64,000 bases of DNA from Buddleja alternifolia (taxonomy: Eukaryota > Streptophyta > Magnoliopsida > Lamiales > Scrophulariaceae): positions 33,276,814 to 33,340,813 of the forward strand of contig CM033392.1 in the NCBI GenBank assembly GCA_019426215.1, read 5' to 3'. Under the pieces are notes generated by a model. It worked only from the letters and a program-made list of their open reading frames with translations, did no database searches and was not told the origin of the DNA. This document shows positions 11,573-22,015 of the stretch, in pieces; the stretch's first letter is position 1, and each line of letters begins with the position of its first letter. The position numbers and the translations under genes were made by a program.

Positions 11573-12115
11573 TGCACAGACACTATGTCACGGATGCATA
11601 TATATCGACTTGCCTGTTCGGTCATACTTATTCCGTTTGAAGTTGTTTCTTTGTAACCATTTCTGATGCCAATTTTGTGGGATGTTTAGATAGCTTTGAC
11701 ATGGAGGTCATTGAGAACGCAGAAGTTGTTGAGCCAAGAGTACAAAAATTTGAACCAGTTGAAAAGTCAAAGTTGGAAGAAACCTGTGTCTTGGTGGAAG
11801 GCGACGAGCTTCAATTTATTTCTCAAGGGACCGAGAAACATAAATCATACAAGGTTATCTCTTGTTCTCTCTATCAATATTCTATAATATTCTGTATCCA
11901 TATTTTGACCGAGTAATTTCTCTCAGAAGAAGATCCGTGAAGCCATTTCATCAAAACTGAGGTCAACGAAGAAACAAGACGAGCGTATTACCCATTACAA
12001 AGATTTAGGGGGAAACAACAATGCAGGTGTGGCAATTCCCAGGCTTATGACGGGCTCTGATAAAACAAAATTAACAGCTCATGATTCTTCTGAATCTGAT
12101 TGGGAGCTTCTCTAG
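4699..12115 (+). CDS. Plant-specific 449-aa protein, ATI3-like candidate (six coding exons)
   Basis: Coding exons 4699-4785, 10039-10732, 10816-10926, 11028-11132, 11690-11853 and 11927-12115 have GT-AG borders. They join in frame (87+694+111+105+164+189 = 1350 nt) to 449 residues plus TAG. The N-terminus (MDFKGITWAGN..., then DTVKYVENQVQKVG...KKFCSEVMQDL) reads as a conserved plant domain spanning the first splice. The middle is hydrophilic and probably disordered, and the C-terminus ends SDWELL. No signal peptide or membrane span is visible. The terminal W-E-L-L after acidic residues fits an ATG8-interacting WxxL motif, and the layout recalls the dicot ATI3 autophagy proteins. That link is from memory and not proven, so no symbol is given. 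Both large introns are transposon-rich or repeat-rich, yet all splice sites and the frame are intact. Confidence 0.82.
5967..6406 (-). repeat. 3' LTR of the gag-only element
   Basis: 440 bp, close match to 8355-8800, TG...CA ends on the minus strand. Confidence 0.88.
6508..8290 (-). pseudogene. Broken gag of the gag-only element
   Basis: Pieces on the minus strand are about 8290-8153 (leader helix with MEQKLI...QEQIRIRNEE, stop), about 8110-7960 (YLKQIGTVQNYFDEF...NLFLRGL then a stop; Retrotrans_gag-like), 7957-7499 (152 aa) and 7509-6508 (333 aa, ends at TAA-type stop near 6508). The last two overlap at a one-base shift in the run CCCAAAAG near 7510-7520. The C-terminal half holds a duplicated module: TLQEAYCLAKLQ...EE.E...LFDKMP (7935-7560) and TLHVATCLAKLQ...EE.E...LFDKMP (7310-6995). 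Between them are several F-(D/G/E)-(K/E)-MP units about 16 residues apart. At least one stop and one frameshift make it non-functional as read. Confidence 0.72.
8340..8352 (-). promoter_or_regulatory. Primer-binding site, tRNA-iMet
   Basis: The minus strand reads TGGTATCAGAGCC two bases inside the 5' LTR, the standard plant initiator-Met primer complement. Confidence 0.85.
8355..8800 (-). repeat. 5' LTR of the gag-only element
   Basis: 446 bp. It differs from the other LTR by scattered substitutions and a few short indels, so the insertion is not very recent. Confidence 0.88.
10039..10732 (+). CDS. Coding exon 2 of the 449-aa protein
   Basis: The acceptor TTGTACAG ends at 10038; the donor ATATAG|GTATTG is at 10733. 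694 nt, phase 0 in and phase 1 out. It encodes the conserved DTVKYVENQVQ...SEVMQDL segment and a long Ser/Lys-rich low-complexity region. Confidence 0.82.
10816..10926 (+). CDS. Coding exon 3 (37 codons), duplicated exon copy 1
   Basis: Acceptor ends TTGGTAG at 10815, donor GAAG|GTATTT. Symmetric 1-1 phase, so it can be skipped or duplicated without breaking the frame. It encodes GASVKD..SASQLGSSF...VESVGKEVVMMSNE. Confidence 0.75.
11028..11132 (+). CDS. Coding exon 4 (35 codons), duplicated exon copy 2
   Basis: Acceptor ends ATGGAAG at 11027, donor GAAG|GTATGC. Also symmetric 1-1 phase. It encodes GKFTEDGSSSQLTSN...IESAGDNVIVSYE, which aligns with exon 3 over its length. Confidence 0.75.
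11530..11571. repeat. (CT)n(CA)n microsatellite
   Basis: CT units run directly into CA units within the intron between coding exons 4 and 5. Confidence 0.85.
11690..11853 (+). CDS. Coding exon 5
   Basis: Acceptor GATGTTTAG ends at 11689; donor AAG|GTTATC at 11854. Phase 1 in, phase 0 out. It encodes an acidic stretch (MEVIENAEVVEPRVQ...). Confidence 0.78.
11927..12115 (+). CDS. Coding exon 6 with stop
   Basis: Acceptor TTTCTCTCAG ends at 11926. Encodes KKIREAISSKLRSTKKQ... to ESDWELL and TAG at 12113-12115. A basic region is followed by the terminal acidic WxxL motif. Confidence 0.8.
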   Translation, partial: KKIREAISSKLRSTKKQDERITHYKDLGGNNNAGVAIPRLMTGSDKTKLTAHDSSESDWELL

Positions 12116-12576
12116 AAGCATTGAGGCTACAGCAGAATCTTCTCCGTATCGAATGGGGATAATCTTATGAAGATGCTTTTATTGTCAATAATATTGGCTG
12201 GAGAATGTTAACTCTGTCTCGAACATTATACTTCAAATCGATATACATAAGAATGAAAGCATTGCTCTGATTAGTGCTTTAAGTTATCATAAACATAGTA
12301 TTGCACATAGCTTCCATAATTTATAGGGGTGAAGCCCTATTACTATCCATGTATCTGAATATTTCACCATCCCCTTTGAAAAATGCAATCGTATAGTCAT
12401 TCGTCATGGTTTATGTAGTTGTGAAGTGGGCTTCGTATTTTGGATTATCTTGTTCTCATTGCAGTTTTCTTCAGCTCTCTAAAGGTAAAGAGAGGGGATT
12501 GGAACTTGGAAGTAAAGTCTTTTCTTGGTGTTCAGAAGAATCGCACTTATTATAACTGCACTCAATGCGTACATAA
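12116..12576 (+). other. 3' UTR and downstream flank of the host gene
   Basis: Non-coding sequence after the stop. No single strong polyadenylation hexamer decides the end. A CATTGCAG|...|GTAAAG pattern near 12460-12490 could be splice-like but is not supported further. Confidence 0.4.
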
Positions 12577-12984
12577 GGGAAAATTGCAGTTTTGTACGAT
12601 AAGTTGGATCCATTTCAATTTTGGTTCCATTGTTAACGAGTGTATCATATTTGATCCCATAAGTTTTTAAAAACTTCAATGTTAAGTTCTATGTGAAATC
12701 TTCATCTAAAAGTTGAAGGATTATGCTAGTGAGTATTAACTTTCAACCTATTTCTTTGAGAACTTTTTGAAACACTTTTTGATCAAAATATTTTTATTGG
12801 AGCTCAATCATCTCATTTGTAGACAAATTGACATGGACGAGAAAATATTTAGTTGCAAAACATAATTGTTTTTTCAAAAATGATTTAAGAGAATAACTTT
12901 CATGTTCATTTTGTCTCCTCGTGAACCAAATGTCTAGTGATTAAAAATGTTGACAAAGTATCACCAGTATGATTATTGGTCTTG

Positions 12985-13164
12985 AACCTGAAGGGTTGGC
13001 GTAGTGGCTTGTCCACCACTACGCTCCTGAGTGGGGAGCGTGTTCGACTCCTCCCAGTGACAAATTCCCTCAGGCCAACGGTAGGCTCAATACCGCGAAG
13101 CGGAATTAGTCTCATACCCAATGTGGTATGGGGAACCCATGGAAAACCATAAAAAAATAAATAA
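12985..13164 (+). mobile_element. tRNA-derived SINE, 180 bp
   Basis: The body has a Pol III A-box-like TGGCGTAGTGG near 13005 and a B box GTTCGACTCC near 13042, then a tRNA-unrelated part and an A/T tail (AAAAAAATAAATA). A perfect 16-bp target duplication ATGATTATTGGTCTTG flanks it at 12969-12984 and 13165-13180. The intact duplication suggests a fairly recent insertion. Confidence 0.92.
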
Positions 13165-13601
13165 ATGATTATTGGTCTTGGGCTCATAAAAAGCTATTCA
13201 ATTTACACTTTGACGTGTAAAGCTAAATTTTTTCATAACACTATTGTCACATTATAAAGACCTGTATACTTTCATATGCATGTACGTCTAATATTTTTCG
13301 TAAGCACCAAATTAACATGAAATTTATGCTCTCCAATCCTTTGTAAACTAAACATTATATTATTTTCCAATCAAATATGCTCTCGTTTATGTCATGTCTC
13401 CAAAATGACATATTGAGCTTCAACTTGAAGATTTTGAGAGATTTTGAGTGACCCTCAATGTGTTTGATGAAAGTTCTCAAAGGAATAGATTGAATATCAC
13501 CGTTCACTAACAGGATCCGTCAAATTTTGGATGAAAATTCACATCGAATTAACGTTGAAATTTTAAAATTTATGAGATTGAATGTGGGACACATAAAAAT
13601 A

Positions 13602-13861
13602 GGGATAATTACACTCCCACCCCCTCAATGATAGGGTAATTATACAAACCTCCCCTCATAATTGATAATTACAAACACATACCCTCATGTTAATGATTTC
13701 TTACAATTGCACCCCCTGTGTGTGTAACAATTCTTACGATTACACCCCCTATAAACCTTACAAATAGATCCCTTGAGGGGGGTGTGTTTGTAATTATCAA
13801 TTAGTGAGGGGAGGTTTGTATAATTACCCCGTCATTAAGGGGATGTGAGTGTAATTATCCC
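13602..13861. mobile_element. Inverted-repeat MITE, 260 bp
   Basis: The ends GGGATAATTACACTC and its complement enclose arms of about 100 bp that pair almost throughout (TAATTATACAAACCTCCCCTCA on one side, its complement on the other, in blocks). The flanks are A-rich on both sides (ATAAAAATA, TAAAAAAAT), so a 9-bp target duplication is plausible but not exact. No coding capacity. Confidence 0.78.
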
Positions 13862-14122
13862 TAAAAAAATAATTGGACCAAAGTTGAACATAACTAATTT
13901 TTGGGACGGAAAATGCAATTTCAACCCATAAATTACGAAGCCAATTAATGTAGCAACCTCTTTTCCAACTTCTTCATACTCGAAGTAAATATTTACACAC
14001 AAAGCCCATCAACAAGGTCAGAAGTATAGTCCAAACATGTTGAAGGAACTACGATTGGAACGTAGTATTGTTGGTGCAAGTTAGGCAGTGCGTCGCGCCG
14101 AGAAATTCTCTTTTTTTTTTTA

Positions 14123-15656
14123 GGGAAAATTGCATAACATACCCCCGTGAAATACAAAATTTGCACGAAATCCACTTGTGTTAAAAAAATAGCCTTATAT
14201 ACCCCTGTGTTATTATTTAGTTTGCAGACTCTCCCCTTCCGTTAGTGCACACTAACGCCGTTACTTTTTTGTCTTGTGTGACTGTTATACCCCTAGTTTT
14301 AATAAACCTTATCTTTATTCTCATTTAATCTCAGCCATTGGATCAAACAAATTAGAATAAAATAATTAAAATTATGAAAAAAAATCTTAAAGACATCTTA
14401 ATTAATTATAAAATTTGCAAATAAAAAAATCCATAAAAATTCAGAAATAAAAAATTAAATTTGAAATTCAACAAAAATATAAATTTGAAATTCAATAAAA
14501 ATTCAGAAAATAATTAAGAAATTTATGAAAATCACAAAAAACATATTTATAAATTTCAGAAAATAAAAAAATACATAAAAAAAAATTATAATTCAAAAAA
14601 AAATTGCACAAAATTTTGAAAATAGAAAAATCCGTGAACATTCAGGGAAAAAAAATCTGAAAATTCAGAAAAATATTTACAAAAAAACGCTGAAAATCAT
14701 AAAAAATTATGAAATATATGAAAATAAAAAACATTCCAGAAAATATACAAAAATACAAAAAAAATCTGAAAATTAAGCGAAAATTCAAAAAATAATTACA
14801 AAATTTTTGGAAAGAAAAAAAGTTCCAAAAGATTTCCTAAATAAATAAAAATCTAAAAATTTAGAGAAAATCCAGAAAATAATTACAAAAATTACTGAAA
14901 ATTCCAAAGCAATATTTATATCTAATTTCTGAAAATAAAACATTTAATAAAAATTTCAGAAATTAAAAGCTGATATGACGACGGAAAAATTCAGAAATTA
15001 AAAGTTGAAAATCAAACATTTAATAGAAATTCAGAAAATAACTACAAAAATTGCGAGGCTGGTATGACGACGGATCTAGGAGAAATTTAAGCTGATAAAG
15101 GCATGACGAGGACCTCCGGCGTTCTGAAAGCATGTCGATGGTGATAATTTTCGGCGGTGGGCTAAAGAATTTGCAACGGTGGAGGGATGTTTGCAGCGCC
15201 AATGGAGTAATTTTCAGTGTGGGTGGTGGCGGGGTAGGCTCGAGGTTGCTAGGCGTGGTCTGTGAAAGGTTTGCACCGACGATTCAAAAAGGGCATGTTG
15301 CTGTTTCTGTGGCTCTTGCTGTTGCTGTGCAGAAGATGAACAAAGAAAATTGGGGGAAAGAAAAAAGAAAAAGGAAAAGGAAAAGAGAAAAGGGAAAAGA
15401 AAAATAGGAAAAAGGAAAAAGAATGAAAGAAGGGGTATTTTAGTCAATTACTCATCCATTTTAACTAGTAAAAACCCTAAAATACATCCCATTTTTCACA
15501 AAACGCGCGTGGATGCTACCTTCCGTTAGTTTCTAACTGACAGGGGTTTTCGTGCAGGATTTTAAAAAACACAGGGGTATATAAGGCTATTTTTTTAACA
15601 CAGGTGGATTTCGTGCAAATTTCGTATTTCACAGGGTTATGTTATGCAATTTTCCC
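14123..15656. mobile_element. Non-autonomous Mutator-like element, 1534 bp
   Basis: Terminal repeats of about 95 bp begin GGGAAAATTGCATAACATA at both ends, and a 9-bp duplication TTTTTTTTA flanks the element (14114-14122, 15657-15665). The interior is A-rich (14340-15000) with a GC-richer block at about 15060-15330 and an AAAGG-type purine tract. No transposase. The GC-rich block may be a captured gene fragment, but I cannot assign it. Confidence 0.85.
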
Positions 15657-15665
15657 TTTTTTTTA

Positions 15666-15995
15666 ACAATCTAGGCAGAGTCGGGGGGAGGGGGCTGACC
15701 GGGGCAGCCGTCCAACTTCTAAGAAGTGATTTTTTTAAGTCTACAATTTATTTATTTTTGCCACCAAAAACCAAAAAGTATCAAGTTTTTCCCTCATTTT
15801 TTTTTTATATTCGCCCTTTAGATATAAAATCCTAACTTGGTCTGAGGTGTCTGGTGTGTAATTTCAGGTGGTAGAAATGTTTCTAGATGAACCACCCCAA
15901 GGGAAGGGCTTGACTAGGTCTCGTCTTGTCACTTCATTGGATACTTCATATCTATTTTACCAAGATATACAATGATGTGTTATGTTGCAAACTTC
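15666..15995. other. Spacer with no recognisable feature
   Basis: Mixed-composition sequence between a Mutator-like element and a LINE fragment. I see nothing to annotate. Confidence 0.4.
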
Positions 15996-16009
15996 AAATG
16001 AGAAATGTT

Positions 16010-16444
16010 TTTTTTTTTTGAATAAATGGTGGGGGTTTACCCAACAAACATAGTATCTTTAGCCCGATAGACCCGGGTTGATAGTCACAAAGTGAGGCCA
16101 AGTAAGGCCGTCTCTATCATTTTCTAGGAGTTGATAGATTTGTGAAACTGGTGCATCCATGTGGTGCATAGGGGTGTTAATATCCCGCTTGGTTAAATCA
16201 TCTGCTACTTGATTGCCTTCATGCCAAATATGCTGAAAAGAGACATCCCAATCTCGAGCTTGCACACTATGAATGCTAGCTATCACGTCAAAATGGTGAT
16301 GTGCTCTAGAGGCCTCCACAATGCTCTTCAGTGCAACTCGGCAGTCCGACTCAACAATGACCTTTTTTACTCCCGAGTCCCATGCCATTTCTAGTCCCAA
16401 TAGAATGACACACATCTCTGCCTCCAGTGACGAATACGGGTCAA
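16010..16444 (-). mobile_element. 5'-truncated LINE insertion, 435 bp, with target duplication
   Basis: A T run at about 16010-16019 is the poly(A) tail of a minus-strand insertion. Flanking direct repeats AAATGAGAAATGTT lie at 15996-16009 and 16445-16458. The insert encodes the C-terminal RNase H-like (RVT_3) end of a plant LINE: SLEAEMCVILLGLEMAW, VIVESDCRVALKSIVEAS, IWHEGNQVADDLTKR, ending TINPGLSG and stop at 16059. The same ending occurs in the LINE at the right edge of the window, so both belong to one family. It was dead on arrival. Confidence 0.85.
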
Positions 16445-16458
16445 AAATGAGAAATGTT

Positions 16459-16834
16459 AAGTTGCTAGGACAAGACACAATTTCATTTTGTGCGAAATTC
16501 AAATAATAGATTTGACCTTGTAAAGACAAGAAGTGTTCAATTAATTTGTAGATTATCACAAACCACAGGATAATTAACTATCCATGCAAAGGAAATGACC
16601 TTTTTTAGTTCATATATGTTTGGATTGGGCCCGTAAGTAGTGAAAATACTCAATAAATCTAAACTGGCTCGACACCTTTATATGTAAGTCTACAATCATT
16701 CAAATGGATGAATATATATTTTCAAATTGATAAAAATAAATCAAACTAATTCTTTATGTGCAGGATTGAGTTGAATAGTTGAGAAACAAATTCTCTAGTT
16801 TAACTACGAGTAAGCAATTGATGTATAATTTACA
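16459..16834. other. Spacer with no recognisable feature
   Basis: AT-rich sequence between two LINE insertions; nothing supported. Confidence 0.4.
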
Positions 16835-16989
16835 TTTTTTTTGAAAATAAACGATAGCTTAGATTAAAGGATGCTAAATCAGCATCATGAGTACGAACAA
16901 AATCCGGAGACGAAAGTCCCTCAACAAAACCAAAACGAAAAGCATTCCTAGCTAGACGATGAGCAACACGATTTGCTGACCGTCAAACA

Positions 16990-18358
16990 AGAATGAATGA
17001 AAAATTTAACGAACTAAGAACATCAAAAACATCAACAAAAAAGAACTGAACAACGAGAAATTAAAAACATGCAATCGTAGCTTAGATATAACAATTGAGC
17101 TATCTCCTTCCAGACAAATCGTATTCCAACCACGCCGCACAGCCAAGTCAACAGCTCCTCTGGCTACCAAAATCTCTGCCGCAAGACGATAAACGAACCC
17201 TTGAAACAACTGGCAAACCCACCTAAGAACAGCCCCATAACCGCCCCATCACCACCCCGAGCAACCACTCCGATGCCAACCCAATCCAGATCTTTAAAAA
17301 CTGCCCATCGAAATTTAATTTAACACAATTAGTCGATGAGACATCCCATACGTCATCCGCAACCTGCACACTTGGCCCCCCATAGTAAAAAGCTTGCATA
17401 TAATTTTGAACGAATACCATCAAGTCCCACGGCGAAGAGACCACCGAGTCCTACACCATCCTATTCCGAGCGCACCAGATTGCCCAACACATAACAAGGA
17501 ATAACTCGAAAGAAGATTTCTTAGTGTTACTCGATATGTGCCAAAGCCAATCTTTACTTGAGCCATGCCACAATGATATGATTTGCCATGCAATCGGCGT
17601 CAAAGCCCAAACTTGTTTTGCGAAATGACAATCCAAGAAAACATGTCGAGTTGACTCTTCCTCCATCCCACAAACCACACAAATATCATCAACCCCACAC
17701 CGTCGTCGTCTAAGGTTTTGACATGTCGGTAGAATATTTTGAGCCAATCTCCATGCAAAAACACTAACCTTATTACAAATTTTTGCATACCAAATTAACC
17801 TCCATACTACTGCCAATCGAACCCCCCACAAGCACCATACGTTCCATCTCCTTAATTTTGACAGCCACATGATATGCACTTCGCACTGAAAAACATCCAT
17901 TACCAGTAAAATGCCAAATTTGGCACTAGTACTCGACCCAAAGGAATACGTTTTATAATTTTACCCTTTCCAAAATATCTCATTAATCAACCCCAAATTC
18001 CACTCCCTCAGAATATGGCTATATCAAATCCGAAACCACTACATCCCGATCCAAACCATTACGTGGAGTAGATGGTTTGAACGCAAAGGGCCTAGGTAAC
18101 CAATGATCCAACCAAATGCGAGTTGATATTCCATCACCAATTTTCCATCTACTCCCCATTTTAACTATATGAGCCAGTCCATGTATACTTTTCCAAGTGA
18201 AAGACGGTCGACTCCCCGGTCTCGCATTAAAGAAATCCCGATTCGAAAAATATCGGGCCAGTTAAATTCTAGCAATAAGCGAATTCGGATTAGAAAGAAT
18301 TCTAAGCTTGTTTAGCAAGAAGGGCTTGATTAAATTCACCCAATTGTAGGAAACCAAC

Positions 18359-18395
<37 letters not shown>

Positions 18396-18475
18396 CATAA
18401 AGCTCTCCATGCAATCCAATGAATCTTCCTATCATCCGTGTTTCCCCACCCTAAAGAAGAGATTTACGACTCTCT
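16990..18475 (-). pseudogene. LINE C-terminal part: zf-RVT and RNase H-like domains
   Basis: The longest frame is 17900-17451, containing CVVCGMEEESTRHVFLDC, the zinc-binding zf-RVT signature that follows plant LINE reverse transcriptases. Downstream at about 17210-17060, LAAEILVARGAVDLAVRRGW...CLEGDSSIVISKL is the RNase H-like end. Several stops and shifts separate the pieces, so it is inactive. Confidence 0.75.
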
Positions 18476-21400
18476 TGTTGGGTTTCGCGTAAAAACACAT
18501 AAACACAGCAGAAGGACTCAAAAATTTAATTCAAAACCCAAAAGTATACTCTAATTCGCATAATTGAATCTCAAACATGCATTAACTAATAAATCCGACT
18601 TACCCGTTGAAGCGAGGTGGTAGGAGAATTCAATTCTTCTTTTAAACTTTAGATTGACGAACTTCTTGAATTCTTCAATCCGCGTGTTCTTCAATTCTTG
18701 AAGTTATAGATGAATCCAACAACGAATCACGTTGCCTCTAAATTATCACGTGCGAATTGATGACGAAAAATTCCCTTCTTGTTCTCTATAGGGGCGACGG
18801 CTTTGGTGTATAAAGAGGGAGGATATTTTTCTTCTTCTATTCTTTGGAGAGTTACAATTCATGTAATGTATTCACTTTTTTTTTTTAGGTTAAAGTCAAG
18901 AGAGCCCTTTTATAACTCAATGACTTGTTGATCAAGACAAAACAAAAGAGACCAATTTGACCATCCAACCTAGCCTAATGGGCGTCATGCATATAAGGGC
19001 CGGGAATTCTTTTGTTTTGTTAATTTATTTATTCAATTAATTATTTATTTTATCCAATAAATAAATATATTAATTAAATAATAAAATTAATTAGATACAT
19101 TAATTTTTCTCTAAGAAATTAATTAATAATTAATCTTATCCAATAATTAATTATCTTATCCAATAAGCAATTAATTATTTAACTTATCCAATAAATTAAA
19201 TCTCTCCAAAATAAAATAGAAAATAGAAAATTCCCTTTTCAATTTTCTTCATTAATTCTTTAGCGCGACTCTTTAGGTTCGTTTCATTTGGCAATGAGAG
19301 GAAACCAAAGGAAGTGAGTAACACTTAGCCAGTCATGTGGCCCACTTCGTAGCCCAAATGAAATACGAATGAATGGATCATTCCACAACCTTTCAATCGT
19401 AAGTACCGTGTATGTATAAACTCTTCGTTCATGTTCCCCGATCAAGTGAGAGTCATGGTTATGTCAAACTCACTGGACTTGACCATATGTATAAATTATA
19501 ATAATACGAGATCATTGAGATCGATTTGGTGCCTAGCACAATCGTCTCGTTTGCTTTGGCAAAAGACTTTGATCTCCATTTATCTATAATTACATATGGT
19601 ACATTCTCATTAACTTATGAGGGAACAAATCCCTCTTAGATATCTGCTAAGACTACCACTTGCCCATTGATGGTCCCAAGTGGCATACGAAAGGGTCTAA
19701 AAGGCAGGGGGGGGTTGAATAGACCCTGAAGTCTTTTTAGACTTCAAAAATTTCGAGTTACTTTTCAAAGATCTGAACGCTTGGAAGGCTGAGCGCTTGG
19801 GTCAGGTGCTTCAGTGAAGATAACTTAGACTTAGTGAGTTTAGCAATTTACCAAAGTAGGGTCACGCTTAGATCACTTAATCAGGGTTCGCACAACGGAA
19901 ATGATTTTTAGCGTTTTTTTAGATAATTTAATCGCTTTGCAATTTTACTTGTCTTTTAGAATAATGTAATATGACAGATATAAGACAGTAAAATATAAAT
20001 GACACAATAATTTGTAAGGTTCGTTGGGTGATGTAATCCCAACTGCGTCCTTCTTCTCCTTGATCACTTCCACTAAATTGATTCTCGAAGAGTCACACAG
20101 AGACTTCTACAAAATAGGGAAACAAGAAGAGATGGATATAGATGACTTGAGCTCCTTGGTCACATAGATTTCTGCTGCAAGCCACTTCAATCCTCTGTTT
20201 CTGGAAAGACAACTCGAGCTCCTTGATCACACAGATTTCAGCTCCAATAAAAATCTTCTCTAAGATGGCCTTGAGCTCCTTGATCACACAGACTTCAGCT
20301 CCAATAAAGACCTTTCTTCAACAAACTTCTCTTACTCAAAAATACTGCTTGTGGAAGTCAACAATCTTTCTCACTCAGATGAAAGGTGTTGAGGGTTTAT
20401 TGTAACAAGTTTGTTTGATGTTGGGAAGTTCAAACAACTTGGGATATCTCAGTAAGAATTTAGGTTTCTTCTTTGGAAGAGGTTTGAGATATCTGGTGGC
20501 TGTCTGGAATGTATTTGAGAAGCTTGATGGATTTTGGCTATGGAGTTTGCAAGCTTTTCTCTCAAATTATTTCAGCAAAGTTTCTCTCCTTTTTTTTTTT
20601 TTTTTTTGCTCACTAAGGTTTTGCTGAAGGGTACTATTTATAGAAATTCTTGGGATTTATCCGTTGGACACAATCAGGCGCGTGTCTCTCACACAGAGCT
20701 TCAAATAGTCCCTTTTCTGACATTCCTTAATTTCTGCTGATTCCAATTGGACAGGAGCAGGTTTGAATTCTGAAAAGCTGACAGTCTAGTAAAAAAAGGT
20801 GGCTTGTCCACAAGTCACACTGTCTGTTTACATTTAATGCACTTATCAAGCATTTAATGCATTTTGAATTTATTTCCCGTTGGAAATAAATATCCGTTGA
20901 TGATTGCTTTTAAGTCCTTGATAACTTGGGTTTTATCCTTCAGGTGAATCTGAAAGCTGGACGTTTGAGTCGCTCAGACGCTTGAATCAGCCGAGCGCTT
21001 GAAATCTCCGAGCGCTTGAAATAGTAAGCATGTGAATAGTGATACGTGAATAGTAAGTGCTTGATTCATAAATCCTGAAGTAGTCTTTTAGCGTTTGACA
21101 GACGCTCAAAGCAAATCTTTATCTTCTCTTGACTTCAGACGCTGATCTTCAACTTCATCCTTGATAGACTTACTCAGAATTCTATCAGTGACTTGGTATT
21201 AAATACTTAGTCTAAAATCTATAAAGATAAAAATTACAAGCCTAACAAAATAAGTAAACTTTCAAATGCTTATACAATATTTCTATGAAAGTACAAACTT
21301 ACATTCTTTTGGGGTCTAACATGAAATCCTATCTTGTCATCATCAAAACATCTAACATGAAATTCCTAACACCCATCAAGTCCGTATTTCGAGGTTGACC

Positions 21401-21946
21401 CTACCAACGGGTGAATTGGGTCTAACTACTCTAGTAAAAGACTTGACGTCACAAGTGCATCTTCAGCCTGATACTTCAGGTCAAAGGCTCACATATACCT
21501 ATTACGCATAATTAGTTCTGTCATTGACAGTCATAGAGTGAAAACCTATGTGACAGAACCGGTGCGAGTCGTGTTCGAGCATATCAGTTCCACTAATGTG
21601 CATATAATCTTAATCTCCTATCATCCCATGATACTAGACAGGCACTCCCATGTCGGAGCTAAGATTGTACAAGTATTCGAAGTCTTTATTTGTCCATTAA
21701 AGACTTCATATTACTTGCGAACTTGTTTTAGTAATCAAGATCGATCTCTTTAGTGCCACTCTTCCTATCCCATAGGAAGTAGAGGGATCGCACTGAAAAC
21801 ATGGACAAAATGTTTTACACAACTTATAGATGCAGATAAGAATTAAGTGAAAACTTAAATGATGCTTATTATTATAAATAATATTTAAGTTCAATATAAG
21901 ATAGATGCCCTATTCATACATGGCATCTGAGGGCATAATCTTAACA
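18476..21946 (-). mobile_element. Solo LTR (family B) containing a nested solo LTR
   Basis: On the minus strand it starts TGTTAAGATTATGCCC at 21946 and ends CGAAACCCAACA at 18476. Near-duplicated flanks are TCTCT (18471-18475) and TCTGT (21947-21951), four of five matching. Removing the nested 1704-bp LTR and its duplication leaves about 1.76 kb, the same size as the other family B solo LTR at 46071-47784. It interrupts the LINE. No internal region, so it formed by LTR-LTR recombination. Confidence 0.8.
19668..21371 (-). mobile_element. Sirevirus-like solo LTR (family C), 1704 bp, nested
   Basis: TG...CA ends with a perfect 5-bp duplication CCCAT at 19663-19667 and 21372-21376. The interrupted host LTR reads through when the insert is removed: ACTTGCCCAT joins CAAGTC, as in the uninterrupted relative near 47215. 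The terminal poly-G run after GGGTCTAAAAGGC (about 19705-19716) corresponds to the poly-C of Sirevirus LTR 3' ends. TATA box at 20634-20643 (minus). Confidence 0.88.
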
Positions 21947-22015
21947 TCTGTCTCATGAATTAACTGCTCAGGAAATTTGAAACAATTCATAACATATGTT
22001 GGTATTGTTGTGGAT

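Larger units (their letters stand above)
12577..13927. mobile_element. Mutator-like element with long inverted repeats, host to a SINE and a MITE
   Basis: The left end is GGGAAAATTGCAG at 12577. The complement of the right end (13927) reads GGGTTGAAATTGCAT. Inward, left 12660-12780 matches the complement of about 13470-13600 over CATAA.TTTT.AAA, GTTAA.TTC.ATGTGAA, TTCATC.AAAA and CTTTGAGAACTTT. The arms are about 250 bp. The right arm is split by the MITE 13602-13861 and the middle carries a SINE at 12985-13164. No ORF. No clean target duplication was found, so the exact ends are uncertain. Confidence 0.6.

Noticed and set aside
13005..13060. A tRNA gene
   Set aside because: A and B boxes are present, but the sequence does not fold as a tRNA and has a SINE body, tail and target duplication.
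14340..15000. A-rich region as a scaffold-attachment or origin site
   Set aside because: It lies inside a Mutator-like element and its composition is explained as element interior.
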